Of a stretch of DNA of 64,000 nt, positions 26,861-33,545 are shown piece after piece. Position 1 is the stretch's first letter; each line of letters opens with the position of its first letter. Origin of the DNA: Hyphomonas oceanitis SCH89. GTDB lineage: Bacteria; Pseudomonadota; Alphaproteobacteria; Caulobacterales; Hyphomonadaceae. Location of the stretch: contig NZ_ARYL01000002.1 of assembly GCF_000685295.1 (NCBI RefSeq), forward strand, positions 62,001-126,000, given 5' to 3'. Position numbers and translations under genes: made by a program. The notes under the pieces are model-generated. The model made no database searches and was not told where the DNA came from. It saw nothing but the letters and a program-made list of their open reading frames with translations.

Positions 26861-27403
26861 TCAGGCCTTGGCGGCGCTGGGAGGAGACTCGTTGGCCCAA
26901 TCGGGGCAGCGGTCGGCCACGGCGCCGGCAATCTTTTGCCAGGCAGGCACGGTTTTCGCGAGAAACCTGATGTCGAAATTTTCCTGTCCGCGAAACTCCA
27001 GAACTTCGGCGCCTTGCGGGCCGGGCGTGTAACGATAAGCCTTGTTCGCGCCGACGAAAAAGCCGTCGCCCGCGTTCAGCGTTTCCGTGCCGAGCTGCAG
27101 GCTCCCGGCGACAACATAATAGAGGCAATCCACATCATGCGTGTGCAGAGGAAGCGGGAAGCCGCTCTTGAACCAGGCATAGGTCAGGCTGAAGCCCGGT
27201 TGCGAGAACAGCGTCTTGACCACATTGCCCTCGGCAAAGCCCGCTTCCAGCGCCACGCCAATGCCGGCTTCCAGTTCAGGTGTCATGTCGGCCACATCCA
27301 TGTGCGCCGTCTCGTCGAGTGACGGTGCATCGGCCGTGCGGAATATCTGGAATCCGCCGCGGTTCACGGTGTCGGACTGTTCCTGGGTGGCTGTGTGGGG
27401 CAA
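26861..27403 (-). CDS. Cupin-domain protein
   Basis: The protein has 180 residues. It contains a single cupin_2 barrel: HTHDVDCLYYVVAGSLQLG (metal-binding His pair; the Glu and second His of the canonical motif are less clear), then LNAGDGFFVGANKAYRY. A small acid-stable cupin of this kind could be an isomerase, a dioxygenase or a sensor. The start is assigned to TTG 27403 because GGAGG lies eight bases before it. A longer frame to 27520 would place the coding region over the operator and has no ribosome-binding site. It is the first gene of the leftward operon facing TetR. Confidence 0.75.
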   Translation of the reverse strand: MPHTATQEQSDTVNRGGFQIFRTADAPSLDETAHMDVADMTPELEAGIGVALEAGFAEGNVVKTLFSQPGFSLTYAWFKSGFPLPLHTHDVDCLYYVVAGSLQLGTETLNAGDGFFVGANKAYRYTPGPQGAEVLEFRGQENFDIRFLAKTVPAWQKIAGAVADRCPDWANESPPSAAKA

Positions 27404-27498
27404 AGCTGTTTCCTCCGTATCGGCCGTTTTCCGGCGCTTGTGTTGGGCTTGCCCGACTTGGGTCGGGTGCCGTCTTTCCGAAACGCTACCCCAAACGC

Positions 27499-27504
27499 TA
27501 TAAT
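27499..27504 (+). promoter_or_regulatory. Consensus -10 (TATAAT) for the tetR gene
   Basis: A perfect TATAAT on the + strand, overlapping the left arm of the inverted repeat at 27500-27523. The -35 position has no good match. Binding at the repeat would block this promoter. Confidence 0.4.
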
Positions 27505-27523
27505 AGTCAACACTGACCAATAT
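27500..27523. promoter_or_regulatory. Inverted repeat, probable TetR operator
   Basis: Ten-base arms ATAATAGTCA (27500-27509) and TGACCAATAT (27514-27523) match at eight of ten positions around a four-base centre. The core TAGTCA-ACAC-TGACCA is the strongest part. It lies between the divergent cupin operon and tetR, so one bound dimer could control both. A direct repeat AAACGCTA (27481-27488 and 27493-27500) is adjacent. Confidence 0.55.
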
Positions 27524-27574
27524 GAATTGTCTTCAAGGTTGACGGCCCCTGTGCTCACCCGGTTAAGGTGTGTC

Positions 27575-28228
27575 ATGGACACGCAGACAAAGACGCTTGA
27601 ACCGGCCCATCCCGAACGCCGCCGCCGCACACGCCGGGGCGAGGAAACCCGCCGCGCGCTGATCACCGCAGCTGTCGATTGCCTCAGCCGGACGGGCTAT
27701 GCCGCCACATCGGTGGAAACTGTCATGGCCGCTGCAGGTGTCAGCCGCGGCTCCGTGCTGAACCTTTTTCCCACACGCCTTGCGCTCATGTCTGCTGCTG
27801 CCGATGCCGCCATGCGCGCCATGGTGGCCGACACGCAGGCGCGCTACGAATCGATCAGCGACGCGGCCGTCAAATACCGCGCCATGTGCGATCTCTTCTG
27901 GGACACGCAGAACATTCCGGAATCGGCGGCCATCACGGAAATCCTGCTCGCCGCGCGCTGGGATGCCGCCCTCGCCGCCGAACTCAGGCCCATCGCCCAG
28001 CGCATTGAAATCGAGATCGACCGCGACATCGCTGACATCGCTGCTGCTGCCGGCGCAAAGGACGTGACTGCCTGCATCGTCCATGCCCGCATCCTGATCC
28101 TCAGCCTGCGCGGCATCACGATCGAGCTGATGTACGACCCGTCACGCGACATCATCCACCGCGCGCTCGACCGTATCCGCGCCGAGCATCAGGCCCATTG
28201 CGACGCGATGGGCATTCCCGCCTGCTGA
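27575..28228 (+). CDS. TetR/AcrR-family transcriptional regulator
   Basis: The protein has 217 residues. An N-terminal Arg-rich tail (ERRRRTRRGEETRRALITAA) leads into a TetR helix-turn-helix (SVETVMAAAGVSRGSVLNLF). An all-helical ligand domain follows. The start is ATG 27575, after AAGG; an open frame continues upstream through the promoter region but is not used. It is divergent from the cupin-SDR-ADH-EthD operon. Repression of that operon through the inverted repeat at 27500-27523 is inferred. Confidence 0.88.
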   Translation: MDTQTKTLEPAHPERRRRTRRGEETRRALITAAVDCLSRTGYAATSVETVMAAAGVSRGSVLNLFPTRLALMSAAADAAMRAMVADTQARYESISDAAVKYRAMCDLFWDTQNIPESAAITEILLAARWDAALAAELRPIAQRIEIEIDRDIADIAAAAGAKDVTACIVHARILILSLRGITIELMYDPSRDIIHRALDRIRAEHQAHCDAMGIPAC

Positions 28229-28252
28229 CGCCACGGCATTGCGCCGGAGGCT

Positions 28253-28282
28253 TTGACAAGCGCGCCGCTCCACCAGCATAGT
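28253..28282 (+). promoter_or_regulatory. Putative sigma-70-type promoter of the SRPBCC gene
   Basis: A perfect -35 TTGACA (28253-28258) and a CATAGT -10 (28277-28282), 18 bases apart, lie 34 bp upstream of the ATG at 28316. Confidence 0.4.
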
Positions 28283-28315
28283 TTACCGCACGCCAAGCAG
28301 GGGAGGGCATGACTT

Positions 28316-28804
28316 ATGGCCAAGGCATTGAAACAGCACAAACCGGTCGCCGAGCATTATCTCGAAGGCGCCAAGGGCACCATCGCGCACAAGTTCCCGT
28401 TCCCGGCCAGCGCCGTCTGGGCCGCCCTGCTTGATGCCGAAGCGTGGACCGAATGGCTGCCCATTACAAAGGTCACCTGGACCAGCCCCAAGCCCTTCCG
28501 GGACGGCACAACCCGCACAGTCGAAGTCGGCGACATGGTCATCGAGGAATATTTCTTCCTCTGGGAAGAAGGCCGCCGTATGGCCTTCCGCTTCGACAAG
28601 TCCAGCCTGCCCATCTCCGCCGGTGTCGAAGACTATGAGATCGTCGACGTACTCGGCGGCTGCGAGCTGCGCTGGACAGGCCGCGCCAGCGCCATCTTCC
28701 CGCTCGGTTGGCTCGTCACCAAGCAGCTCGCCGGCGGCCTCAAGTCCGGCATGCCAAAGCTCGAAGCCCTGATCGCCGGCGACAAGGCCCGCTTCGGCCT
28801 CTAG
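28316..28804 (+). CDS. SRPBCC (START-like) family protein
   Basis: The protein has 162 residues. It fits the helix-grip SRPBCC fold used to bind hydrophobic ligands: FPASAVWAALLDAEAWTEWLPI at the start, EYFFLWEEGRRMAFRF in the middle and a long C-terminal helix (LVTKQLAGGLKSGMPKLEALI). It may be a polyketide cyclase-like or CoxG-like protein. The ligand is unknown. ATG follows GGGAGG by nine bases. Its TAG stop overlaps the stop of the convergent methyltransferase gene within CTAG. Confidence 0.8.
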   Translation: MAKALKQHKPVAEHYLEGAKGTIAHKFPFPASAVWAALLDAEAWTEWLPITKVTWTSPKPFRDGTTRTVEVGDMVIEEYFFLWEEGRRMAFRFDKSSLPISAGVEDYEIVDVLGGCELRWTGRASAIFPLGWLVTKQLAGGLKSGMPKLEALIAGDKARFGL

Positions 28805-29637
28805 GCCCGCGCGGTGATCGTCCAGCAGGCGGCGTCAAAGCGCACCGTGTCTCCGTCAACATAACGGTTGAACGCGGCGCGCACCGCCGTGCTCAGCCGG
28901 TCGCGCGTCTCGGCATCGGCCCTGTTCAGCACCACACCGAGCGGCCCCATCTGCATCAGGTAATTGCGCAAGGCCGGCTCCGGCATCTCACACGCCACAT
29001 CCACCGGCATCAGGCTCACATCGCGCCAGCCGGCCGCTTCCAGAATGCCGCGCACATGGGTCGCGTCGGCAAAGGCGAACTGGCCTGGCCCCTCGGCCTT
29101 GCGCACCGGGAAGTCCGGGATCAGTTTTACCGCCGCGCGCTCGGCCGTCGTCATGAACGGGTTCTCGTCTGCGCTGCGCCACGCAATCACATGCAGCCGA
29201 CCGCCCGCCATTGCGGCCCGGCGCAGGTTTGCAAACGCCGCCACCGGGTCGCGAAAGAACATCACGCCAAAGCGCGACACGATCATCTCGATGCTCGCAT
29301 CGGCAAAGCCATGATCCTGCGCGTCGGCACAGAAGAACTGCGCGCTGGATCCGGCCGCTTTCGCCTTCGCCACGGCGGCGGCAATCATCGGCTCGGATAT
29401 ATCAACGCCCGCGCACTCGGCCTCCGGCGCGGCCTCCGCCACGGCCAGCGTCGTCGCGCCGGTGCCACAGCCGACGTCCAGCACACGCCCCCGGCACCTA
29501 GCCGCCGCTTCGGCCAGCATCGCCTCGAACGGGCGGAGCATCGCGTCCAGCACGTCCTGACCGCGCACCCACGCTTCGCCCGCCGCGCCGTTCCATAAGG
29601 TCTTCTGGTCCACGGCTGCAGGGCCTGCGTCGCTCAT
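28801..29637 (-). CDS. Class I SAM-dependent methyltransferase
   Basis: The protein has 278 residues. The SAM motif is VLDVGCGTGATTLA near residue 50, with the acidic residue of motif II at CAGVDISEPM. The C-terminal half matches the UbiE-like/methyltransferase_11 group. The N-terminal QKTLWNGAAGEAWV is a phrase typical of this subgroup. The substrate is unknown. Its stop overlaps the SRPBCC stop, so transcripts of the two convergent genes must overlap. Confidence 0.83.
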   Translation of the reverse strand: MSDAGPAAVDQKTLWNGAAGEAWVRGQDVLDAMLRPFEAMLAEAAARCRGRVLDVGCGTGATTLAVAEAAPEAECAGVDISEPMIAAAVAKAKAAGSSAQFFCADAQDHGFADASIEMIVSRFGVMFFRDPVAAFANLRRAAMAGGRLHVIAWRSADENPFMTTAERAAVKLIPDFPVRKAEGPGQFAFADATHVRGILEAAGWRDVSLMPVDVACEMPEPALRNYLMQMGPLGVVLNRADAETRDRLSTAVRAAFNRYVDGDTVRFDAACWTITARA

Positions 29638-29702
29638 TGGTCTCTCCTCGGCTTGCCCGCTTAACGCACCAACAGGGCCACCAGTTCAAGCGCTCCCTCG
29701 CG

Positions 29703-30848
29703 TCAGCTGACGGCGTCTGCCGCCAGCGTCACTTCAAGACCGTCATACGCGCTTGTATCGTCGCCATCCTTGGCCACATAATTCGGCCACGCGCGCATAT
29801 AGTCCACGAACGCTGTGCTCAGGCCCTGTGCGTTCAGCCAGGCTTCCGGCACCGGCAAAGGCGGCGACGCATAGGCCGCGTCCCGGCGCACGCGCTCGGG
29901 GAAGTCATGCCGCAGGATCGCCCCGCGCCCGATCACCACGAAATCGCATCCCGCGTCCAGCACGCTCACCGCCGTTGCCGCATCCATGATCTTGCCTGCC
30001 GCGCCAAGGCGGATCTTGCCCCGGTCCAGCGCTGTGAACAGCGACACCAGCGTCTGGCCCTTGAAGGCCTCGTCGGCGGGCTCCTTGTTCACGTCCCAGG
30101 CCGACAGGTCGAAGAAGTCGATCACCTGCTCGGCAAACACGCGCTTGGTCACGGTCAGCATCTCGCCCAGATCAAGGCCAAAGCGTTCTGGCGACAGGCG
30201 CAGGCCAAGCTGGAAGTCCGGCCCCGTTGCGGCGCGAATGCCATTCACAATCTCGAACAACAGGCGCGCCCGGTTCTCCAGGCTGCCGCCATAGGCATCC
30301 TCGCGCTTGTTGATCTCCGCCGACAGGAATTGCGCGATGATATAGCCATGCGCGCCATGCACTTCCACGCCGTCAAACCCGGCCTTTTTCGCGCGCACTG
30401 CCGCCGCAATGAAATCATCGCGCAGCTGCTCCACTTCCGCCAGCGTCAGGCCGCGCACGCCCTTGTCCGCCTCGTCCGACGGGCCCACCGGCACGCCGAC
30501 AAGATCGGCCGGCGAACGGTCGCCTGCATGGTGCAGCTGCAGCGACGAGACCGCGCCCCTGGCCTTCAGCCCGGCGGCCAGCCGCGTCAGGCCCTCGATA
30601 TGTTCATCCCCGAATGCGCCGATCTGGCCCGGAAAGCCCTGACCCACGGCCTGTACATGCGCCGCCGCCGTCATCACCAGGCCAAAGCCGCCTGTCGCCC
30701 GTAGGGTCAGCCAGTGATATTCCTCATCCGACAGGGTTCCGTCGGGATGGCTCTGCGTATTGGTCAGCGGCGCCAGCATGAACCGGTTCTTCCACGCGGG
30801 CCCATGGGCCAGTGTCAGTGTTTCAAACAGGGGAGCGGTTGTCATCAT
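29703..30848 (-). CDS. NADH:flavin oxidoreductase (Old Yellow Enzyme family)
   Basis: The protein has 381 residues. It is an FMN TIM barrel. Characteristic segments are FMLAPLTNTQSHPDG at the N-terminus, SSLQLHHAGD, the active-site HGAHGYIIAQFLS and the INKREDAYGGSLENRARL segment. A C-terminal VIGRGAILRHDFP holds the FMN phosphate. OYE enzymes reduce activated C=C bonds; the natural substrate is unknown. Two tandem ATGs (30848, 30845) follow GAGG. An inverted repeat at 30948-30964 lies about 100 bp upstream. Confidence 0.88.
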   Translation of the reverse strand: MMTTAPLFETLTLAHGPAWKNRFMLAPLTNTQSHPDGTLSDEEYHWLTLRATGGFGLVMTAAAHVQAVGQGFPGQIGAFGDEHIEGLTRLAAGLKARGAVSSLQLHHAGDRSPADLVGVPVGPSDEADKGVRGLTLAEVEQLRDDFIAAAVRAKKAGFDGVEVHGAHGYIIAQFLSAEINKREDAYGGSLENRARLLFEIVNGIRAATGPDFQLGLRLSPERFGLDLGEMLTVTKRVFAEQVIDFFDLSAWDVNKEPADEAFKGQTLVSLFTALDRGKIRLGAAGKIMDAATAVSVLDAGCDFVVIGRGAILRHDFPERVRRDAAYASPPLPVPEAWLNAQGLSTAFVDYMRAWPNYVAKDGDDTSAYDGLEVTLAADAVS

Positions 30849-30947
30849 GGGCCTCGTGCAGGGTCTGATCGGTTGCGAACGCCGCACGCGACAGCGCCGA
30901 CCCAAGCAAGATGGGCCCGCCCCCGCCAATGGCAACATATCGTGTTG

Positions 30948-30964
30948 GTTTAGCGGGGCTAAAC
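30948..30964. promoter_or_regulatory. Perfect inverted repeat GTTTAGC-N3-GCTAAAC
   Basis: Seven-base perfect arms separated by GGG, located 100-116 bp upstream of the OYE gene. Its symmetry and position suggest a repressor or activator site. No regulator gene is adjacent, so the binding protein is unknown. Confidence 0.35.
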
Positions 30965-31015
30965 TTGAATAACCTTGCGGTAGGGGCCTGCGTCGCATCG
31001 TGCCCCAAATTGTAA

Positions 31016-31116
31016 GAAATCCCCCCACTTTTCCCACCCCCTCCCACCGCGCGTATACTGCGCGCCATGCACCCGGCTCACGCTCATCTTTATGCGCACG
31101 TCCATGTCGTCTTCTG
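31016..31116 (+). repeat. Left copy of ~101-bp direct repeat (promoter and first codons of a small gene)
   Basis: This matches 32195-32296. The last 56 bases (31061-31116) are identical to 32241-32296. The first ~45 bases differ at about six positions and one gap. Homology stops abruptly after CTTCTG on this side. Confidence 0.9.
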
Positions 31117-31129
31117 CGGACTTATGTAG
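31067..31129 (+). pseudogene. Truncated 5' copy of the small gene at 32247
   Basis: Starting at ATG 31067, the first 16 codons (MHPAHAHLYAHVHVVF) are identical to those of the gene at 32247. The frame then reads CGLM and stops at 31127-31129. A -10-like TATACT (31054-31059) stands seven bases before the ATG, as in the intact copy. It may still be transcribed. It appears to be the broken remnant left by the insertion. Confidence 0.6.
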
Positions 31130-31171
31130 CAGACGCGCCAAGGGGCAGCGGACATGATTAAGCTGCTAGCA

Positions 31172-32050
31172 TCAATCTTGGTCTGGATCGTATCTAGCCA
31201 TCCGAGTGCTGAATGGAGAGACATCAGTGGCGCGGGCGTCATACCGGGGCTCGACAGAGCGGTAATGCGCAGTAACGGTTTCAACTTTCTTGAAGACCGT
31301 TCGGTACGTGACAATGGCCTCGACAGAGATGGAAATAGTTCCGTCTTTCATCGCCTCCTCATAGTCGGCAAGACGGCTGTCCTTAAGCTCGCTGTGCAAA
31401 GTCGCTAAGTTGTGCGGATCGATTGTTTTGAGCCCCTCTTCCACATTCGTGGGCAGCGGTTCATTCAATTTTACCTCATCTCCAACCTTGATCTTAAGAC
31501 GGTGGGTGGCGCCAAAATCGAGTGTTGGAGTATTCCCGGCATTCGTCCAATGGGAAATAATAAGGACGCCGCAATGTTTGCCGTTTTCCCTGAACAGCTC
31601 AATAGTCATGCGGTTACTTACCGGGTACGCGACAGTTTGAGCCTCGCCAATTTGGCGGGTTACGCGAACGGCGTCCTGGGCGGCGAGAGTTGCTGAGGCA
31701 GCTTCTTTGAGAGTGATGGCGATATAGACAACACCGACAGCGGTCACGACCAGCATGAGCAAAGCCCACTTTGCCATATCTTGCTGGGCTTTCAGGTCAT
31801 AGTAATCGGTGGATTGTTCATATGGGGGTGTGAACGCCTTCGTAAGGCACGTCGGAGCATCAATCAGCGCGCTCGTAGATACGCATTCGATAAAGCCTTT
31901 ATTCTCATACTCGGAAGCGGCATTGTTGCGCTCTGTGCGATGTATGTGGCTATAAACGAGCCATACTGCTAAGCAGATAACGCCAGCAAGAAAGATTGAG
32001 ACGATTAGTCCTCGATGCTTAGGCTGCTCACTCCCGTTGCGCTCAGACAT
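31172..32050 (-). CDS. Two-TM membrane protein of unknown function (insertion cargo)
   Basis: The protein has 292 residues. TM1 is near 13-33 (LIVSIFLAGVICLAVWLVY). A ~55-residue extracytoplasmic loop contains two Cys. A DLKAQQDMAKWALLMLV stretch leads into TM2, ending in YIAITLKEAASATLAAQDAV. A C-terminal ~150-residue soluble domain is probably cytoplasmic. From memory, proteins with this DLxAQxxMAxWA-TM-TLxxA layout are frequent single hypothetical genes in proteobacterial genomic islands; no function is established. Codon use and composition are AT-richer than all neighbours, which points to recent transfer. There is no strong ribosome-binding site. Confidence 0.7.
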   Translation of the reverse strand: MSERNGSEQPKHRGLIVSIFLAGVICLAVWLVYSHIHRTERNNAASEYENKGFIECVSTSALIDAPTCLTKAFTPPYEQSTDYYDLKAQQDMAKWALLMLVVTAVGVVYIAITLKEAASATLAAQDAVRVTRQIGEAQTVAYPVSNRMTIELFRENGKHCGVLIISHWTNAGNTPTLDFGATHRLKIKVGDEVKLNEPLPTNVEEGLKTIDPHNLATLHSELKDSRLADYEEAMKDGTISISVEAIVTYRTVFKKVETVTAHYRSVEPRYDARATDVSPFSTRMARYDPDQD

Positions 32051-32194
32051 TGTAGTATGAAAGCCCCAGTGAACTTCCCCCTACAGATCTTGTTGCGACT
32101 GTCGGCACCGTTCCCATAAAACCAAGTCTCCTCAAGCTCTTCGGCTCGGTAACTATACCCGATTCCCCACAACTTGAGTTGCGCATTTCTGTGG

Positions 32195-32296
32195 GAAATC
32201 CCCCCATTTTTCCTCACCCCCTCCCACTGGGCGTATAATCCGCGCCATGCACCCGGCTCACGCTCATCTTTATGCGCACGTCCATGTCGTCTTCTG
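32195..32296 (+). repeat. Right copy of ~101-bp direct repeat
   Basis: Partner of 31016-31116. The last 56 bases are identical to the left copy. This copy carries the better -10 (TATAAT) and leads into the intact gene at 32247. Confidence 0.9.
32234..32239 (+). promoter_or_regulatory. Consensus -10 immediately before ATG, probable leaderless start
   Basis: A perfect TATAAT ends seven bases before ATG 32247 and no ribosome-binding site fits between. Transcription would begin at or next to the A of the ATG, giving a leaderless mRNA, which is common in Caulobacterales. No clear -35 is seen. Confidence 0.45.
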
Positions 32297-32609
32297 GCCA
32301 TGGCTGTGGCTGCAATTGTGGAACCTGAACCGCTGGATGAAGGAGAGCGGGCAGGGCCTGCTCATCTCCGTCGACCGCTGCGGCACGATCTATGTGGACG
32401 CCATATCCGACGCGCCGGAACAGGGGCCGCGCAGCATCAGCGCGCCCGTCTCGCCGCGCCTCGCGGCAGCGCTAGCGCCTGAAATTGAAACATCTCCGTA
32501 TCCCCGGCGAAAGCCGGGGTCTCATGCAATCCTGTCCCTGCTCGCCTCCGCGAGAGATCCCGGCCTCCGCCGGGAATACGGCCACTTGGGCCCCATACCG
32601 GACACCTGA
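32247..32609 (+). CDS. Small His/Trp-rich hypothetical protein
   Basis: The frame gives 120 residues. The N-terminus is MHPAHAHLYAHVHVVFWPWL, then LQLWNLNRWMKESGQGL. The many His and Trp residues suggest membrane association, and possibly metal contact; this is inference. The conserved-looking part ends near residue 85 (APVSPRLAAALAPE). The remaining ~35 residues translate through a palindromic repeat (32498-32580) and are probably a read-through tail. I do not recognise a family. The existence of a duplicated start at 31067 supports this being a real gene. Confidence 0.6.
   Translation: MHPAHAHLYAHVHVVFWPWLWLQLWNLNRWMKESGQGLLISVDRCGTIYVDAISDAPEQGPRSISAPVSPRLAAALAPEIETSPYPRRKPGSHAILSLLASARDPGLRREYGHLGPIPDT
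32498..32580. repeat. REP-like palindromic element 1
   Basis: Two small perfect hairpins, CCCCGGC-GAAA-GCCGGGG (32502-32519) and CCCGGC-CTCC-GCCGGG (32559-32574), are themselves arranged as imperfect inverted repeats. This paired-hairpin layout is typical of bacterial REP/BIME elements and similar repeats in alphaproteobacterial genomes. Confidence 0.6.
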
Positions 32610-32694
32610 CCCGCAATCCAATCCCCGAAAACCCGAGACCACCCTCCAGGCGCCCTCACAGGCGCCGCATGTGCAGCGTTTTATGTTACGCCGC

Positions 32695-32788
32695 AGACCC
32701 CTGCGCAGGCGGGGGTCCATGGACCAATTGCTCCCCAAGAGGCGTGTTGCCTGTTCCGGTCCATGGATGCCTGCCTGCGCAGGCAACT
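32695..32788. repeat. REP-like palindromic element 2
   Basis: Imperfect inverted arms 32695-32725 and 32758-32788 share CCTGCGCAGGC and TCCATGGACC around a ~32-base centre. It sits between the small gene and the end of truA. Its sequence differs from element 1. Confidence 0.55.
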
Positions 32789-32805
32789 TCGGACGGGGGG
32801 CTCAC

Positions 32806-33543
32806 TCAGTCGTAATCCACTTTCTCAAGGAACAGCCCGTCCGGCGGTGAGACCGGCCCGCAGGCCTTGCGGTCTGCCGCGTCCAGTATCTGCGTCATCC
32901 AGCGCGCATCGCGCTTGCCGCGCCCCACTTCCACCAGCGAGCCGACCATCGAGCGCACCTGCCGGTGCAGGAAGCTCTGCGCCGACAGCGTACATTCGAT
33001 GCGGTCGCCATAGCGGGCGACATCAAACTTATCGAGCGTCTTGACCGGGCTCTTCGCCTGGCATTCCACATCGCGGAACGTGGTGAAATCATGCGTGCCG
33101 AGCAGAACCTGCGCCGCCTCATGCATCCGGTTTGCGTCCAGCTTCGGCGAGATGCGCCACGCGAGGCCGTTCTCCACCGTCAGGTTGGCGCGCCGGTTGA
33201 TGATGACAAAGCGATAGTGGCGCGCCCTGGCGCTGAACCGCGCGTGGAAATCCTCGTCCACCTTTTCCGCCTTCAGCACGGCAATCGGGTGGGGCCGCAA
33301 ATGCGCGTTGAGCGCGTCGGCCACCTTGCCGGGGCGGTCAATCGCAAAGTCGCAATGCGCCACCTGTCCCATCGCGTGCACGCCGCTATCGGTGCGCCCC
33401 GCGCCATATATCTCGACAGGCCCGCCATCCAGCGCCGCAGCGGCCTCTTCCAGCGCGCCCTGAACCGTCGGCTTGCCCGGCAGCCGCATCCAGCCCTGAT
33501 AAGGCCCGCCATGATATTCGATGAGAAGTTTGTAACGCGCCAT
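32806..33543 (-). CDS. truA: tRNA pseudouridine(38-40) synthase TruA
   Basis: The protein has 245 residues. It isomerises uridines 38-40 in the anticodon stem-loop. The start MARYKLLIEYHGGPYQGW and the catalytic GAGRTDSGVHA (Asp near residue 52) are diagnostic. The C-terminal FLHRQVRSMVGSLVEVGRG is also conserved. ATG 33543 is chosen by alignment; the open frame extends upstream into the GNAT gene. It is last in a def-fmt-GNAT-truA string. Confidence 0.95.
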   Translation of the reverse strand: MARYKLLIEYHGGPYQGWMRLPGKPTVQGALEEAAAALDGGPVEIYGAGRTDSGVHAMGQVAHCDFAIDRPGKVADALNAHLRPHPIAVLKAEKVDEDFHARFSARARHYRFVIINRRANLTVENGLAWRISPKLDANRMHEAAQVLLGTHDFTTFRDVECQAKSPVKTLDKFDVARYGDRIECTLSAQSFLHRQVRSMVGSLVEVGRGKRDARWMTQILDAADRKACGPVSPPDGLFLEKVDYD

Positions 33544-33545
33544 GC

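Larger units (their letters stand above)
31016..32296. mobile_element. Candidate 1.18-kb insertion between direct repeats, no recombinase
   Basis: A visibly AT-richer segment is bounded by two ~101-bp direct repeats whose centres are 1,180 bp apart. It carries one membrane protein gene (31172-32050). The repeat contains the promoter and the first 16 codons of the small gene at 32247. The left copy runs out of frame-homology into a stop and the right copy continues as the intact gene. This is the footprint of an element that integrates into a gene's 5' end and restores it. Tandem duplication with later decay is the main alternative. No integrase, transposase or terminal inverted repeat is visible. 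Confidence 0.45.

Noticed and set aside
32005-32301. 98-residue minus-strand frame across the right repeat
   Set aside because: It overlaps the start of the membrane protein gene and the duplicated promoter and has no ribosome-binding site.
32472-32786. Minus-strand frame beginning MPAQAGIHGP
   Set aside because: It is a translation of the two REP-like palindromes. Such peptides recur wherever the repeats occur and are not genes.
32498-32788. CRISPR-like array
   Set aside because: The repeats are two unrelated palindromes, not regularly spaced identical units with unique spacers.
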